Under the pieces are notes generated by a model. That model had not been told where the DNA came from. It saw only the letters and a list, made by a program, of their open reading frames with translations, and did not search any database. This document shows, one piece after another, positions 1-12,578 of a stretch of 64,000 nt of DNA; position 1 is the stretch's first letter; each line of letters starts with the position of its first letter. The DNA comes from Brachionus manjavacas (Eukaryota; Rotifera; Eurotatoria; Ploima; Brachionidae): positions 3,844,001-3,908,000 of the forward strand of contig JAHQIY010000006.1 of the NCBI GenBank assembly GCA_019054805.1. The letters run 5' to 3'. A program made the translations under genes and the position numbers.

Positions 1-484
1 TAAGTTGCCCGAAATATTTCTACAACTAAGTAGCTTTGTTTTTTTTTAAATATAATATAATCTATTTCAAGCAATTTTTTATAGAAAGAAAATAATTATT
101 AAATTTTACGATTCCATATTTTGAATTCACTGTTTATCAAATGCATTTTAAGAATAAAAAATAAAATTCAAAATTTTGAGAATCAAAAAATCAATCTTGA
201 AATCAATCAACAGATATTTTTTATTGAAAAATTTCTTTATTGAACAAAATTAAATATTTTTCTGAAAGAGAAAATTTTTAAACTTAACTAATGTTAAGGT
301 TAATTTTTGTAAAATTTTAAATTTTTTTTTGAATCCAAAACTTACATTTAAAGCTAGAGTAATTTTTCAAAAAATGAATGCATTGAAATGAACGAATTAA
401 ATAAATGAAATTATTTAATCCAACTTTTTCTTTCGTTTAATTTTTATAAGGCCTAATTCTAATTTTTTCCTGTTCACAGACATA
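1..484. other. Non-coding left flank
   Basis: No coding exon is visible. The last 40 bases form a pyrimidine-rich tract ending in CAG at 477-479, five bases before the NuMA start codon. This is either the end of a 5' UTR intron or a trans-splice acceptor. Confidence 0.5.
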
Positions 485-3400
485 ATGAATTCGGATGGAA
501 GCACAACCGTCAGAGTTAAAAAGCTCAACGGTTCCATCATTCAAATGATTTTAATATGGGTAAATTGAACTAATTAAATTTAAAATTCTTTTTATAATTG
601 ATCAATTTTGTAAGATTAACAAAACGCTTGAACAAGCATCGTATAATGGACTTAAAGAACTGTCAGATGGCGTCTTGTTTGAAAAACTTATCAAACTAAT
701 AATTCAAAATTTTAATGATGAGAATAGGAAATTGCTCAAGGCTATTCGAATTAGTGAAATAAGAGAGAGCTACGACTTAGTGCGGATGATTTTTGAGAAT
801 AATTTTAAGATAACTGAGGGCATTAACTACGAATTGGCCAAGACTGGCAACGAATTTGAACTAGCCAAAGTTTGATATAATGAATTTTCTTAAATATTAA
901 ATAATTTAAATATTTTTCAAAAAAGATAAGTTTAATTATTTTAATGAATGGCATTTTCAATGAAGTTAAAGAAATTACTGAAGCCTCTGATAGACTTGAT
1001 ACGCATCATTATGAAATGATCACGAATTTTTACTCATTGGCAAGTGCCAAAAAAATTAACCTCCCTATAGTTCCGATTGAGTTTTATGCCGAATATCTGA
1101 CAATTTCCGAAAATAAACGTAGATCAATTAGTAAGTTTTTTCAATTAAAAATCAAATTAATTATTTCTTTAATATTTAAACTATTTATTGAAATTTAACC
1201 ATTTTTATAGCCAAAACACCAAGTGTTCATCGGACTCCACCAAAATCATTACGAAACAATTCAGCTGCCCATTCAGCCAACTATTTGATTTCACCATTAC
1301 AAAAAGCAACCTTACATTCGCCTAAAGAAAAGCACAAGAAACGCAACGATGACGAGATATTGATAGAAAAAAAGAAACTCGAAAATCTTGTGCAACAAAA
1401 AGAGATTTTGATCTACGATTTGCAAGATCAAGTTAAAGAAAAAAGCGACAAATTAGAAGAACTAAATAAGAATCTTGAAGAATTTAAGCGAAAGTATGTT
1501 GAAGCTAAAAATTTTAAACAAAAAGCTTATGAATATGAGACACTGGAAGAAAAGTATGCCAGCATAGAAAAAGAGAAAATTTATTTAGAGGAAAAATGCA
1601 AAAAATATATCAAAGACTTGGATGATTTGAAGGAATTGAGAGCTTTGAAGGAAAAATTAGAAAATGAAATAGCAAGATTGACTCATGAGAAGACTAAAAT
1701 GGAGACGAGAGACAATTACCACCAGACAGAACTACAGCGCCTGAGGTCAGTGGAGGCAGACCTTAAATCCATGACGGAATCAAACCAGAAAAAGGAAGAT
1801 AAAATTTTAGACCTAATAAACCAGAAGAGTCAGCTAGATGCACAATTGATTGAACTTAACGAAAAGTACAAAAATAAAAAAATGGAATTAGATGAAAAAA
1901 TTGAAAATTTGACAAATGACAATGCAGTTTTGCAAAATCAGATAAATATGCTAAATGCCGAAATAGCTAATTTAAAAGAAGACCACGCTTTGGCCATAAA
2001 GGAAAGTGATAAAAAAATATACGAAAACGAGTGTGTTATACACGATTTGAATCTAAGAGTTGATAGCCTTGATGCTACTAATCACAATTTGGTCAATAAA
2101 TTGGAAGCTGTTGAACTTGATCTTCAAGTTAGCAAGACGCAAAAAGAAAACTTTGAGTGTGAATTAAAGTCTTCCAAAGAGAAGATCACAAATATTCAAC
2201 AGGAGCATAGATTATTCAAAGATGAGTCTGCTAAAGAGGCAAAGTCTTTGGTCAAAAAAGTAATTTATATAAATTATTTCTAAAATATTCTGCTTAATTT
2301 AAAATTATGGCTCATTTAAAAACCAGACTGGATTGGAAAATTTATTATTTTAAATATAAAATGTTTTTCTTAATTTTTTAGAATTTTAAATTTTTTATGA
2401 TTAGAATTGGGTTTTTATTTTGACTTTCTATCAGAACAAAAAGAATCAAAATGTGCAAAAGTATTGCACAAGTTTCTTCTACTAGTTTCAAGTCAGAGCC
2501 TTGCTTGGAATTTCAAAAGTCATAACTTTGAGTTGTAACTTTTTAGTGACAATTCAAATGATTTAATTTGCCAAGTTCCAGAAACATTATTTTAAAAAAA
2601 AAAGGAAATTATTTTGACTTCTTGTCTAAAATTATTTCAAGATGGTTTTTATTTTTTTTAAATACGACAACAGACAATAAGTTTTTCTGTTTCTTTTTTA
2701 ATTCGTTGAGTATGTGTGGCCATGAAATTGCAGTTTATCATTAAATTCAAATTTTTTGGATATCTTTAAATATGTGACCAGTCAGCAAGTTATGTTACCA
2801 GCTTAGCAAAATGGCATTACCAGCATACATTGATGTAAATATACTTACTTAAAAACTCAACTTCTTCTTGTTATCAACTTTATGAGATCTAACGATTCTT
2901 TTATTTGACCACTGCAGCTTTACTTATCCTGGTCAGCGAATCAATAATTATTTTTGATTAAAAAATAGTTCCAAACTGAGCAAATTCCCTAATGACCAAC
3001 AATCGAAAAGTTGACTTTAATTTACATGAATATTTTTTTACAACTAGAAAAAAAATTTAGAGGGATGATTTTTTATTCCTTATACCAGATATTCAAAATT
3101 CAACTCCGATTCTGTTCGGCAAAATTTTCAAAGATTTATATTAACATTTTCATATTTCTAGATTTTTTGTGCAAAATTTCAAAATAATTTCATTTTTCGT
3201 TTTGATTTTTAAATAATTGGGTGAGTTTTTTAAAATTTTCTGAAATATTGCGCAAATCTAGAATTATGAAAATGATAAAATGTGGCATGGTGAATTTTGA
3301 AGCAATACTTTTAGTGCTTTGCCGATTTTCAGAGTTTTTGCAGAGTCTTAATTTGGGTGGTACAAAGTTTGTGCCAGCTGATACATTTTGTAGAACTATT

Positions 3401-6400
3401 TTTAGTCTTTTAGTAAAAAGTTATTTCATTTTAAGATTATTGTATTTGTTTTTTGCTTCAAAATTCACAATACCTAAAATGTAATTTTTTTAAATTCAGC
3501 CATTCTGCTCAAAAAATACTCTAAAATCAAATCTGGAAAAAAATATCTAAAAAAAGGCGAAAAGCATTTCATTAATCAAAAAAATGTTTAAATTTTAAAT
3601 CTAGATAGATGACTTGAATGTAGAAGTAACATTGCTAAATAAGCAATTCGACAGTGCCAGGAAAAATTTTGAAGTAGAAAGAGAAAATTTTTCTCGTCAA
3701 ATTTCTTTCTACAAGCAGCAAGTAAGATTTAAAATAAAAAAAAATAAGAGTACAAATTAAAAAATTTTGTCAGAACGAAGAATACAAGGCCGAAAACTCA
3801 AATTTAAAATCAAAGTTAACTTCAATCCAGCATGAACAAACATTATCATCAGCTGATTATAACTCTACAATTCATGAGTTCGAAATAAAAGTAGATGGCT
3901 TTTTAATATTTTTTTTATTTTATTAAAATTTCAATTTTAAGATAAGCGAGAAAGAGCGCGAAATCGAAATTTTGAAAATCAAACTTGACAGTGCTTTGAC
4001 AGAATACGAATCTCTTAAAACCGAGCTAAGTGCCAAAATCAATGATTACAAAAAACAGCTGACCAATCTTGAGACTGAAAACCTAAACCTTAACACCCAA
4101 CTATCCGAAAAATCAAATCAATTTGAAAACCTAAAACACCAATCCTCATGCAAAATATCTGATTTAAATGATGATGTAATTTTTAAAGTTGACTAAAGAC
4201 AAAAAAATTTAAATATTTTTTTCAGCTTGATCACTACAAAGCTACTTTGGAAAAAGTGAATTCGAACTACGACGAATATAAAACATCGTCACAAGCGGAT
4301 ATAAAAAATCTAAATCTAAAATTAAATCAATTACAGACTGCATTGGAATCAACTGATCTTAAATGCAAAAATTATGAAAATGTCTTATCATCAAACAAAG
4401 AAAATTTCGAAGCCGAAATTCAGACCTTGAAAACCAAGAGTACCAACAAAATTACGGAGTTAAGTTCCCAATTGGAGCATAAAGGCGAAGCAATAGCTAA
4501 ACTCGAGACAAATCTGCGCGCAGAAAAAGAAGAAAACCAAAAAGTGGTCAAAGACTTACAAATTAGATTGAGTGACGCTAGCTTTGAAATTGGAACAAAA
4601 AGTGACCAAGTCAAACAACTGGAAGACATGAAAAATTACCATGAAGCTCGAATATCTGAGCTCGAGAAAGAAATCAAGTCTAAAATTGAACAAATAATAG
4701 AACTTGAGTCTAAATTAGATAATGAAATCAAAAAAGGGGTTTTGTGCAAAAATGAACTTTTAGAACAATTGGAAAATTTAACTTTAGACCTAAACTCGAA
4801 AGCAAACGAAATCAATTCTTTACAATCTCAATTGGCATCTTTTAAACAAGAAACTGCCGAACAAATCCAACAATTTAGAGCTGAGATTGCCAGTCGGGTC
4901 AAAGAAATGGACAGTTTTAAATCAGAATCAGAGTCTCAAAAAATGGAATCAATTGAACATATCAACAATCTTAACTCCAACATTGACGCATTGAACCGAA
5001 GCTTGGAAGAAAAAAGTCAAAAGCTGTCCCAACTCGAAATGAATTGCCAGCAAGCACATGAAGATATTGATTCTAAAAAGAAAACTATTGACTATCTAAA
5101 TTCTCAATTGGGCGAAAAAGTTGAGCAAGTTAGAAAATTGGAGACTATTTTGGACGAGGAAAAAATGTCCCTCGGACAAAATATTCAAAATTTAAACCAC
5201 GAAATTGACTGTGTCAAAAATGAGCTCGAGCAAAAAAATGCTTCAATCGAAAATTTGGAAAAAAATATTCAATTGCTAAAGTGTGATCAATCTTCAGCGA
5301 TTACCAGTTTAAATGAGGAAATCAATGGTAAAAATGAAAAGATTAATCAATTGGAAAATGAGCTTGGTCAAACAAAAGCTGATTTTGAGCTGCGACTCGA
5401 AGAGTTTAGTGCTAAACTGTCCCAGACTGGCATTGAGTTGAACCAAAAATTGAGCTTAATCCAAAATTTAGAGTCCGAGTTGTATGAACAAAAAAGTGAA
5501 AATGCAAAACTTTATTGCAGAATAGAGGACCTTAATTCAAAATATGACTCCAAGTCAAATGATTTCAGTAATTTGCAGCAATATTTGAACGACATTCAGC
5601 GCGATCACGAGGAAGAAATCAAACAATACGAGGCCGATTTGGACAGTGTCAAACTTGAGCTCGAGGCTGAGCGTGATCGATGCAGTATGGTTCTGAATTC
5701 AAAACAGAATGAGATTGTGTCACTAAGCGAAGAGCTTAGGGACAACTTGAACAAAATTAAGTCCTTACAGACCGAAATGAAAGGAAAAGAGTCCCAAGCA
5801 GAAGAAAAAATAAAATCACTTTTGACCGAGTTGGAAACAGTTTATTCCGAAAGTAAAACTAAAATAACTGAATTGGAAAATGAGATCAGGGAACGAGCTA
5901 GTAGCTATGATGAGCTCAAAAATCAACTTTGTTCCAGAGATGAAAAAGCCGGAGAAATGCTCAATCAGATCGAGGAGATGAAAGCTTTTCATTTGAACGA
6001 AACAAATGGCTTAAATAATCAAATCAAGGAGTTGAAAACCGAATTGGAGGCGTTTAAAAAAGAATTTTCCAAGGCTGAAAAAGAGCTTGATGAAATGAAG
6101 ACAGAATTGGACAAGTCACATAAAATAAACAAAAATATGTCTGATAAAATTTTAAATTTGGAAAATGAGGCTTTGGGCAAAAATAAAAAATGCCAACAGC
6201 TAGAAAGTGAATTGGATGAATTTAAAAATTCATCAGCTAGTTTTCAGCAAAAAATCCAAGAATGTACTTCCCAATTTGACTCTTTGAATCAACATATTGA
6301 AAAGTTGACTAGTGAAAAAAATTCCATCTGTCACAATTTCAACGAGCTTCAAGCCGAAATGAGCAAAATCCAGACGGAAAACTCGAGGAAACAGGCTCTG

Positions 6401-7926
6401 TTAGATGAGAAAACAAACCAGATCAAGCAAATTGAAAATCATTGCCAAAATATGGACAAAGAAAACCAAAGTTTGAAGCAAAATTTGAACAGCTCAATGC
6501 AACAATTGGATTCTAAGATCAGAGAGTGCAATGCGTTGACAGATGAATTGTGCTTGGCAAAGAAAAAAATAGCCGAATGCGAAAGCCATTTTGATGAAAC
6601 TGTTTGCCAACGCATCAGTCAAATTAAAAATGAGTATTCCATGGCAAGTGTTAAGTTTCAGGAGCATGTGGCCAATATAGAGAGTCAACTGGCCGAGTAC
6701 AACAAGGACTTGGAATATGAGAGGCAAGCAAATGAGGCTAATCGGAAAAAATTCCGTGATGAACTGATGAACAAGCAGTATGAAATGGACGCACTGAGAG
6801 CAAGAATCAAAATTTTAGAAGATAGTGAAAAATCTAATTTGAGCTCTGTTGATGGCTTAAAAAACCGCATCAACAGCCTCGGTGATTTGTTGGAAAAAGA
6901 ACGTTCGGCCACAGCTCGTCTTAATCAAGAGCTTGTCACAAGAACTAAGGAACGAGACGAATTGGCCCAGCAGGTCAAAAGTGTGCGCGATTTCAGCTCA
7001 CAGCTTGAGGAACACTACCGGGTTAAAAAAAAAATATTCGAAAGCGCTGAGTTGGCTAACAAGGATTTAGCCACTAGACTCGATCGCTCCGAAAAAGAAT
7101 TAGATGATTTTAGAATTAAATTTTTCCAACATGAAAAAGACAACCATGAACTAAAGACCAAAGTTATTCAATCGGAAACTAGAAATAGAAGCCTAATCGA
7201 AGAGCTTAATTTGTATAAAGAAAAAGTCAAGACAATTACATTTGAAAATCAGCAGATTAAGGCTCAAAAAGATGAAATTTTGAAAAAATTCAATGGAATG
7301 CCTATGTTGGAAAGCTTTGACAGTTCGTCCACAATCAATTCCATAAGCAATCATGCCAGATCAAGAGCCAATGGTAAAATGAAAAAAATGATAACATTTT
7401 TTTAATAAATTTTTATTCATTTCTAGTCCTTAGTACACCTAAAGGAAAATTTTATGATGACTCTTTTGTTAAGTACACTAGTCCTGACTTGAGAACAAAC
7501 GAGCCATTTTCGGACAATACTCACTTGGCTGATGATGTTTCAAGACGATTTTCGATTGATAGTTTTTCGCGCACGGCCAACAACAACACAGTCATGATGC
7601 CTTCATTTAACAGATTTAATGCCATTTCTGAAAACGAATTCGAAGAGCCAGATATCAACCAAAAGTCATTTCATATTGAAACAACTCAAAATTTGCACAG
7701 ACTTAGCACTTTGCAAATAAGGAATCTACAAACTAAGCCTCATTTGAAGTCGAGTTATGCTCTTGAGGTAAATTTACCTGCGGTTTCTGAGGATCAAATA
7801 CGAGGCGAAACCAATAAAGAAAATCGGATGTCGTCAATCAGTGCAAGTTCAATCAAAGCTTATCAAAAAAGACGTGCAGATGATAATGGTGAATCAAGTT
7901 CTCCAAAAAAATCGCATACAGTATGA
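485..7926 (+). CDS. NUMA1: NuMA-like nuclear mitotic apparatus protein, 9 exons
   Basis: Predicted 1,899-residue homologue of NuMA, which links dynein-dynactin and LGN/Pins at the cell cortex and focuses spindle poles. Exons: 485-559, 615-869, 926-1130, 1211-2259, 3605-3721, 3774-3890, 3942-4175, 4226-7373, 7427-7926; the phases are consistent throughout. Residues 1-180 look like the NuMA/HOOK-type N-terminal domain: a Trp-Ile-Asn after a short hydrophobic run, then Phe-Glu-Leu-Ala-Lys followed by a hydrophobic helix, as recalled for human NuMA. Residues of about 200-1730 are nearly continuous coiled coil. The 166-residue tail carries KPHLKSSYALE near 7735-7768, matching the PHLKTCYPLE segment I recall from human NuMA. 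After it comes a bipartite basic stretch ending in SPKK near 7864-7911, in the place of the NuMA nuclear localisation signal. Human NuMA is slightly longer (about 2,100 residues). The start is the first ATG after a strong acceptor at 479. A generic coiled-coil protein is the alternative, but matches at both ends argue against it. Confidence 0.86.
2260..3604 (+). other. Large intron 4 of the NuMA-like gene
   Basis: This 1,345-base intron separates the first long coiled-coil exon from three short ones, whereas the other introns of the gene are 50-80 bases. It contains an 87-codon open frame at 3221-3484 with no recognisable domain and no good splice junctions, which I treat as chance. I see no transposon ends in it. 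Confidence 0.6.
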
Positions 7927-9686
7927 TTTTTTTTTAATAGAAAAAATTTGTTTAAAAATTATCCAAAAGATCGGGACTCTTCGGCAAACTAACATCTAAT
8001 GTGGTTCGGGCATCGTTTTGGGTTTGCTTTGCTTCAATTAGATTCATGGTTAGAAAATTTTCTAATAATTAATTTTATACTTTTTTAATTTAGACTAAAG
8101 AATACCATTTAATGGCAGATATTAATTTAATTTTTGATTGAATTTTGTATTTTTTTTAGAATTTAAAATCTCAATTTTTCACCTGTCTTTATTCTAGGAT
8201 TTTTTAAATTTATTTTATTATTTTTTTTGTGTAAAAATAGAGGCAAAAATAAATGATTGTAAAATAATGAATGGCATTTTTTTGTAATAAAATTAACCTG
8301 GCAATTTGATGATTGATGTGTTTTTTAAATAAAGATTATTCAAAAAGTACAAAGTAAAACTACTGTAATTTGTTTGAAATATTAATTTTTTGTATTTGTC
8401 TCAAATAAAAATTTTGCTGGATTGAAATTTTTTAATTTTTTTAAATGTAAATATTAGGATTTTTTATATCTTAATTAACTATTAAAGTTAAAGCAAAATG
8501 CGCTTTCAGCTTTCCTAAAAAAGCTGGTACACACATTACTACTTTTAAAATGATGTGGGTAAAATTTTCATGACGATTAAAAGTTAAGATCTATTTGACA
8601 GAGGGAATAAATAGAGGCAGCATTAAATACGTGGCACCCAAAATTTGGAACATGATCAAAGCAATTTTTCTTTATTTATTTTTAAAATTTTTAAATTTGA
8701 AAAAATTGAAATTTTTATCACTCAGTATATTTAAAATTAAATATTATCATATTTTTAGACTTTTTTTTCTTTTTTGCCTATTTGGCTAGAAATGTTTTCA
8801 TTCATTCATTTTGTTTCAATAAGATGTTTTTAAATAATTCAAATTGCACTAAGGTAATTTAAAATTAAATTTGTTTTTTTCAACTTTTAATGCAGAAATA
8901 CTAAGTTTTATTTAATGTAAAAAAAATCAATTTAAATTAATATTTCATAATTTACTAATGCAGCATTAAAAGTTAAAAAATTAGTTTGTGAAGCCGCTCT
9001 TAATCTTAATTTTTTTTAAAATTAACTTTAGGCTGCTGCTTTAAAATCCAAGTAATGAAATAATCAAAAAAGAGATTTTCAGCTCCACATTTTTAGTGCA
9101 ATAATCAAATATCCGCGCTGCTATGGTAAGACGGTTTCGCTCCTTTTTTGCAAAAAAAAGTCACAAAGCTTATGGAATCCAAAGACTTATTTTTCAAATG
9201 AATTGATTAATTTAAATTCTAAAACTATATCACTTTGTCATTATATTTTTATATTCACGAAATAAATGGAATAATCATGAATATTCTCTGCATTATCAAA
9301 AATATGTTCAAGTAGTTGTCAAAAATTAAATTTTTTTAAAATTTGCAGCTGATCTTCAAATATATTTGAAATTAAAAAATACTATTAAATCACTTTTTTA
9401 AATAATTTTATTTACTATAGAATTGTTTAAACTTTTTAACCCAAATATCTTAATAAAAATTTTATTAAAAACCTTAAAAAATAAGGTATTTTAAAGCATA
9501 AATTTATTTGATGAAAGAACCACAAATATAAGATGAGTTTATTGAACTATAACAATGCTTAAATATTTATAACAAAAATTATTCCAAAAGAAATTTAGTT
9601 TTTTAAACAAATCGAAAAAGCTAATCAATTATGGTGGTCAATTTTTTTATAAATTAAGATCTTCCAAAATAATATTTAAAATTTTT
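7927..9686. other. Intergenic, with a short LINE-like relic
   Basis: AT-rich spacer between the convergent NuMA-like and SEC62 genes. Around 8595-8665 the plus strand encodes a fragment reading GSIKYVAPKIWN, which resembles the tail region of LINE proteins (the 'vaPkiWN' motif). I see nothing else that is supported. Confidence 0.35.
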
Positions 9687-10775
9687 TTAATTTTTTTCCA
9701 GATCATCTTCGTCGATCAGATCATAATCATCATCTTCACGAGTGCTCGTTTTTCTCTTAGCTATTGGCGATTCATTTGAAAAGGTTTCGACATCCGACTT
9801 TGAAATTTCTTTTTCAGTCGTCTTCGGTTTAGGCGTACTTGGAACACTTTTTGACTTAATTTCTTTTTCTTCGGACTTTGCGGAAGGCTCGTCCTGAGCA
9901 GTTTCTCTATCAGTTACATCAGAACGTGATTTTTCATCTGTACATTTTTTGGAGGATAAATTTTGGCATTTGTAGACTGGAACAAATGATTCGAAAAATC
10001 CTACATCCTCGGTCAAATTTGGGAAAAGCCAAAAATGAACAGAACCAAGAGTACATAACCAAATAAGAGCAAATAATATATACTTGAAAACAGCTAGGCC
10101 GAGTATGCCTCCTAGGAATGAAGCTCCAGCTAATGAGACATAATAGACGCCTTCTCTGACTACGCTTGGCCACAGCGGGAACAAGCAAATGCCAATGGAG
10201 CCAAGAATCAGCAAAGAGCCGATTACATAGGTTTTAGTAGTTGTTGGATCGAAAATCCAAACATAAGGCTCATTGGCATCAACAAAGCGTTTATCTTCTG
10301 ATATTTCTAGTTTAAATTTTCTTTTCTGAGTATTTTCTTTAGATCCTGGTGTTGACTTGGGATCATCATTTGTTTTCCGCTTGCGAATACTAGGTGTCTC
10401 ATCCGGATTTTCATTTTTATTAGATTCGACTCGGTCCTTATAGACTTTTATTGCGGGATGAAAAAGTTGTTTGTTCATCAAATTTTGCATTAGAGCTATA
10501 CATGCTTGACGGTTGGACAACAGAGGTTGTTTGTTGTTTTTTTTCTGACCCTGTTTTCCTGGGCCCCATTCAGACTCCATTAAACAATCTACCAATTTAT
10601 TGCCAATGAAAAAATCCACCTTCATTCCTTGCAAATTGCCTTTTTTGTTCGGGCATTTTAGTCTCAAATATTTGGCTATTTGCAGCTCTTCTTTGGTGAG
10701 TGTTTCTGATGAACCATCGTTATTCTTCGACTTTTTGCCTCTTTTTTTTGAATCAGCTGGACCAGAAGAGCTCAT
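9687..10775 (-). CDS. SEC62: Translocation protein SEC62
   Basis: Single-exon, 362-residue homologue of Sec62, a subunit of the ER post-translational translocation complex that works with Sec61 and Sec63 and is also an ER-phagy receptor in mammals. The N-terminal cytosolic part has the family pattern: a basic start, then LRLKCPNKKGNLQG..KVDFFIGNKLVDCL, then a motif ending MNKQLFHPAIKV. Two membrane spans follow (about residues 183-203 and 215-245) with FPLWP between them, as in animal Sec62. The C-terminal third is charged and low-complexity and ends in an acidic DDDYDLIDEDD tract. An in-frame ATG lies 51 bases upstream (10824-10826), but the MSSSG start at 10775 is preferred because the added residues would be hydrophobic and unlike the family. 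It is convergent with NuMA and divergent from BLOC1S1. Confidence 0.93.
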   Translation of the reverse strand: MSSSGPADSKKRGKKSKNNDGSSETLTKEELQIAKYLRLKCPNKKGNLQGMKVDFFIGNKLVDCLMESEWGPGKQGQKKNNKQPLLSNRQACIALMQNLMNKQLFHPAIKVYKDRVESNKNENPDETPSIRKRKTNDDPKSTPGSKENTQKRKFKLEISEDKRFVDANEPYVWIFDPTTTKTYVIGSLLILGSIGICLFPLWPSVVREGVYYVSLAGASFLGGILGLAVFKYILFALIWLCTLGSVHFWLFPNLTEDVGFFESFVPVYKCQNLSSKKCTDEKSRSDVTDRETAQDEPSAKSEEKEIKSKSVPSTPKPKTTEKEISKSDVETFSNESPIAKRKTSTREDDDYDLIDEDDLEKN

Positions 10776-11943
10776 GATTGAAGATAGAATAAATTTTTTC
10801 AATTCTTTAAAAAAGATAAAAAACAAGCTTCTCTAAAAATCTTTAATTAATTTAAGATTCAATTTGAAAATTAAATAATAAAAATTCGCTAAAATTCAGA
10901 ATTTAAATGGATTATTTTTAATTTACTTTTAATTTTAGAAGAAAAAATTTGTTCATGCACAAAAAACTTTACCTCAATATTTTTTCAATGAGAATTAAAC
11001 GAGTTTTGTATTAGATAAGTGAGTTTGTTCAAAGCTAGACGGTTTAATTAACTGAAAGATAAAAATTTTATACTTAAGAAATAATTAGAAAAGCGTATTT
11101 AATTTGGGGGAATACGACACATGATAAATTTAAATACGAAATATTGATATTCGTATTCAAAATTAAAAATTAAAATGCTCAATCGAACATTGCTTAAAAA
11201 TAAAATGTTCACTAAATTTTGTTTTCTTTTTTTCTGGCCAGCTCATTAATTTTCTGCTTTTAATTTATTTTTATAAAAAAAACAACAAAATATATCATTT
11301 TTAACACGCAGTAAATAATTCTAAAGATATCTGCGTTCGTGCAAATATTAAAAAAGTCCTCAATTCAATATATATTACTTCAAATTATGTTCCTTATGTA
11401 ATTTATGCTCATTTATGAGAATTATATATTATTGTAAACGCTAGTATAAGCAAAATATAATTGACTTGTAAATTTTCTTCAAGTCTTAATTGAAAATACA
11501 TTTATTTAAACATTTTTTGATCAAATGATAAATTAAAACGAATAAAAGAATGATTAAAAATGAAAATTTTATAAAGATTTAGATAAACAATTTTTTTCAA
11601 CCTACCTTTCTCTTTTGCATTAAAAAATAGATAAATGTCTTTTAAGAATTAAAAATTTACGAATCATCAAATATATTAAAAACTCAAATGTTATGATAAT
11701 TTCAAGCAATGAAAAATCCTTAGAAAAAACTAGTTCATAAAAAAAAATTAAATAAAATTTACGGTCTAAATACTTTTAGTAAAGATTTGCTAAAATTAGA
11801 AATTGAATATTTTTCCTTAATTTAATTCATTATTAAAATTAAATCATTTAATCACATGTTTGGCATTAGATAAAAATTTATAATAAAATATTTGAAATTT
11901 AAATACTTAAACACTTAGAAAAAAATTGTCAAAAAATTTGAAA
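10776..11943. other. Intergenic between divergent SEC62 and BLOC1S1
   Basis: AT-rich spacer of 1.17 kb that must hold the promoters of two divergent genes. I see no open frame, repeat or RNA gene that I can support. Confidence 0.5.
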
Positions 11944-12578
11944 ATGCTGTCGTCTATGGCCAAAGACCATTATCACCAACAAACCGCTAGAAAGCAAGCG
12001 TTAGGTACGATTTGAAAATATTTCATAATTAAAATCATATTCTTTGATAATTTATTCTTGATTAATTTTTTTTAAATTATTTTTTTTTAATTTATTTTCT
12101 TAGAAAAAAAGAGGATCAAGGCTATCGAAGCAACCAACAAATTCTCACAATTCCTTGTAGATCGACTTAATAAAGAGTAAAATAATTTCTAGTTTTAATT
12201 TAAAATTTTTACCGACAGACCTAAAAATTTAAAGAGTCTCCGAAGCTTTTGTGAATCAAAAGAAAATTGATGCTAAAATCAAGCAATTGAACCAAAATAC
12301 TTCCATTTTTATCAAACAAAGCAATCAATGGATTCAATTGTTAGAAAATTTTAATACAGCATTAAAAGTAGTTTTCGTCATTTTTTGAATCAAGAAAAGT
12401 CAGAAATGACTCGGTTTTCTTTGAAAAGGAACTTGGTGATGTTGAAAATTGGTCAAAAAAAATTGAGAGTGATATGAAAATAATAAATAATACATTAAAC
12501 GACATTGTTAAAGGTAAAATTTTTCAACTTTGCACAGAAATAGAATAATTTTTTATTACAGAAGATAATCCGCAATAA
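11944..12578 (+). CDS. BLOC1S1: BLOC1S1 (GCN5L1), subunit of BLOC-1 and BORC
   Basis: 122-residue homologue of BLOC-1 subunit 1, which acts in lysosome-related organelle biogenesis (BLOC-1), lysosome positioning (BORC) and mitochondrial protein acetylation. Exons: 11944-12004, 12104-12176, 12235-12367, 12429-12513, 12562-12578; the length is close to the 125 residues of the human protein. It begins [17 protein letters not shown] and then follows the human order: [68 protein letters not shown]. The last exon adds only five codons, and its TAA at 12576-12578 shares an A with the ATG of TMEM60. All splice sites are GT..AG. The gene is clear from the ordered matches. Only the exact final exon depends on the splice call. 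Confidence 0.93.
12548..12561 (+). promoter_or_regulatory. Splice acceptor possibly shared by cis- and trans-splicing
   Basis: A T-rich tract ending in ACAG lies 16 bases before the TMEM60 start codon and is also the acceptor of the last BLOC1S1 intron. Cis-splicing here completes BLOC1S1. If a spliced leader were joined here instead, the product would be a monocistronic TMEM60 message with a short 5' UTR. The site is seen in the sequence; the dual use is inference. Confidence 0.45.

Noticed and set aside
3221-3484. 87-codon open frame inside the large NuMA intron
   Set aside because: No recognisable motif, hydrophobic low-complexity composition, and no splice sites that would join it to the NuMA frame.
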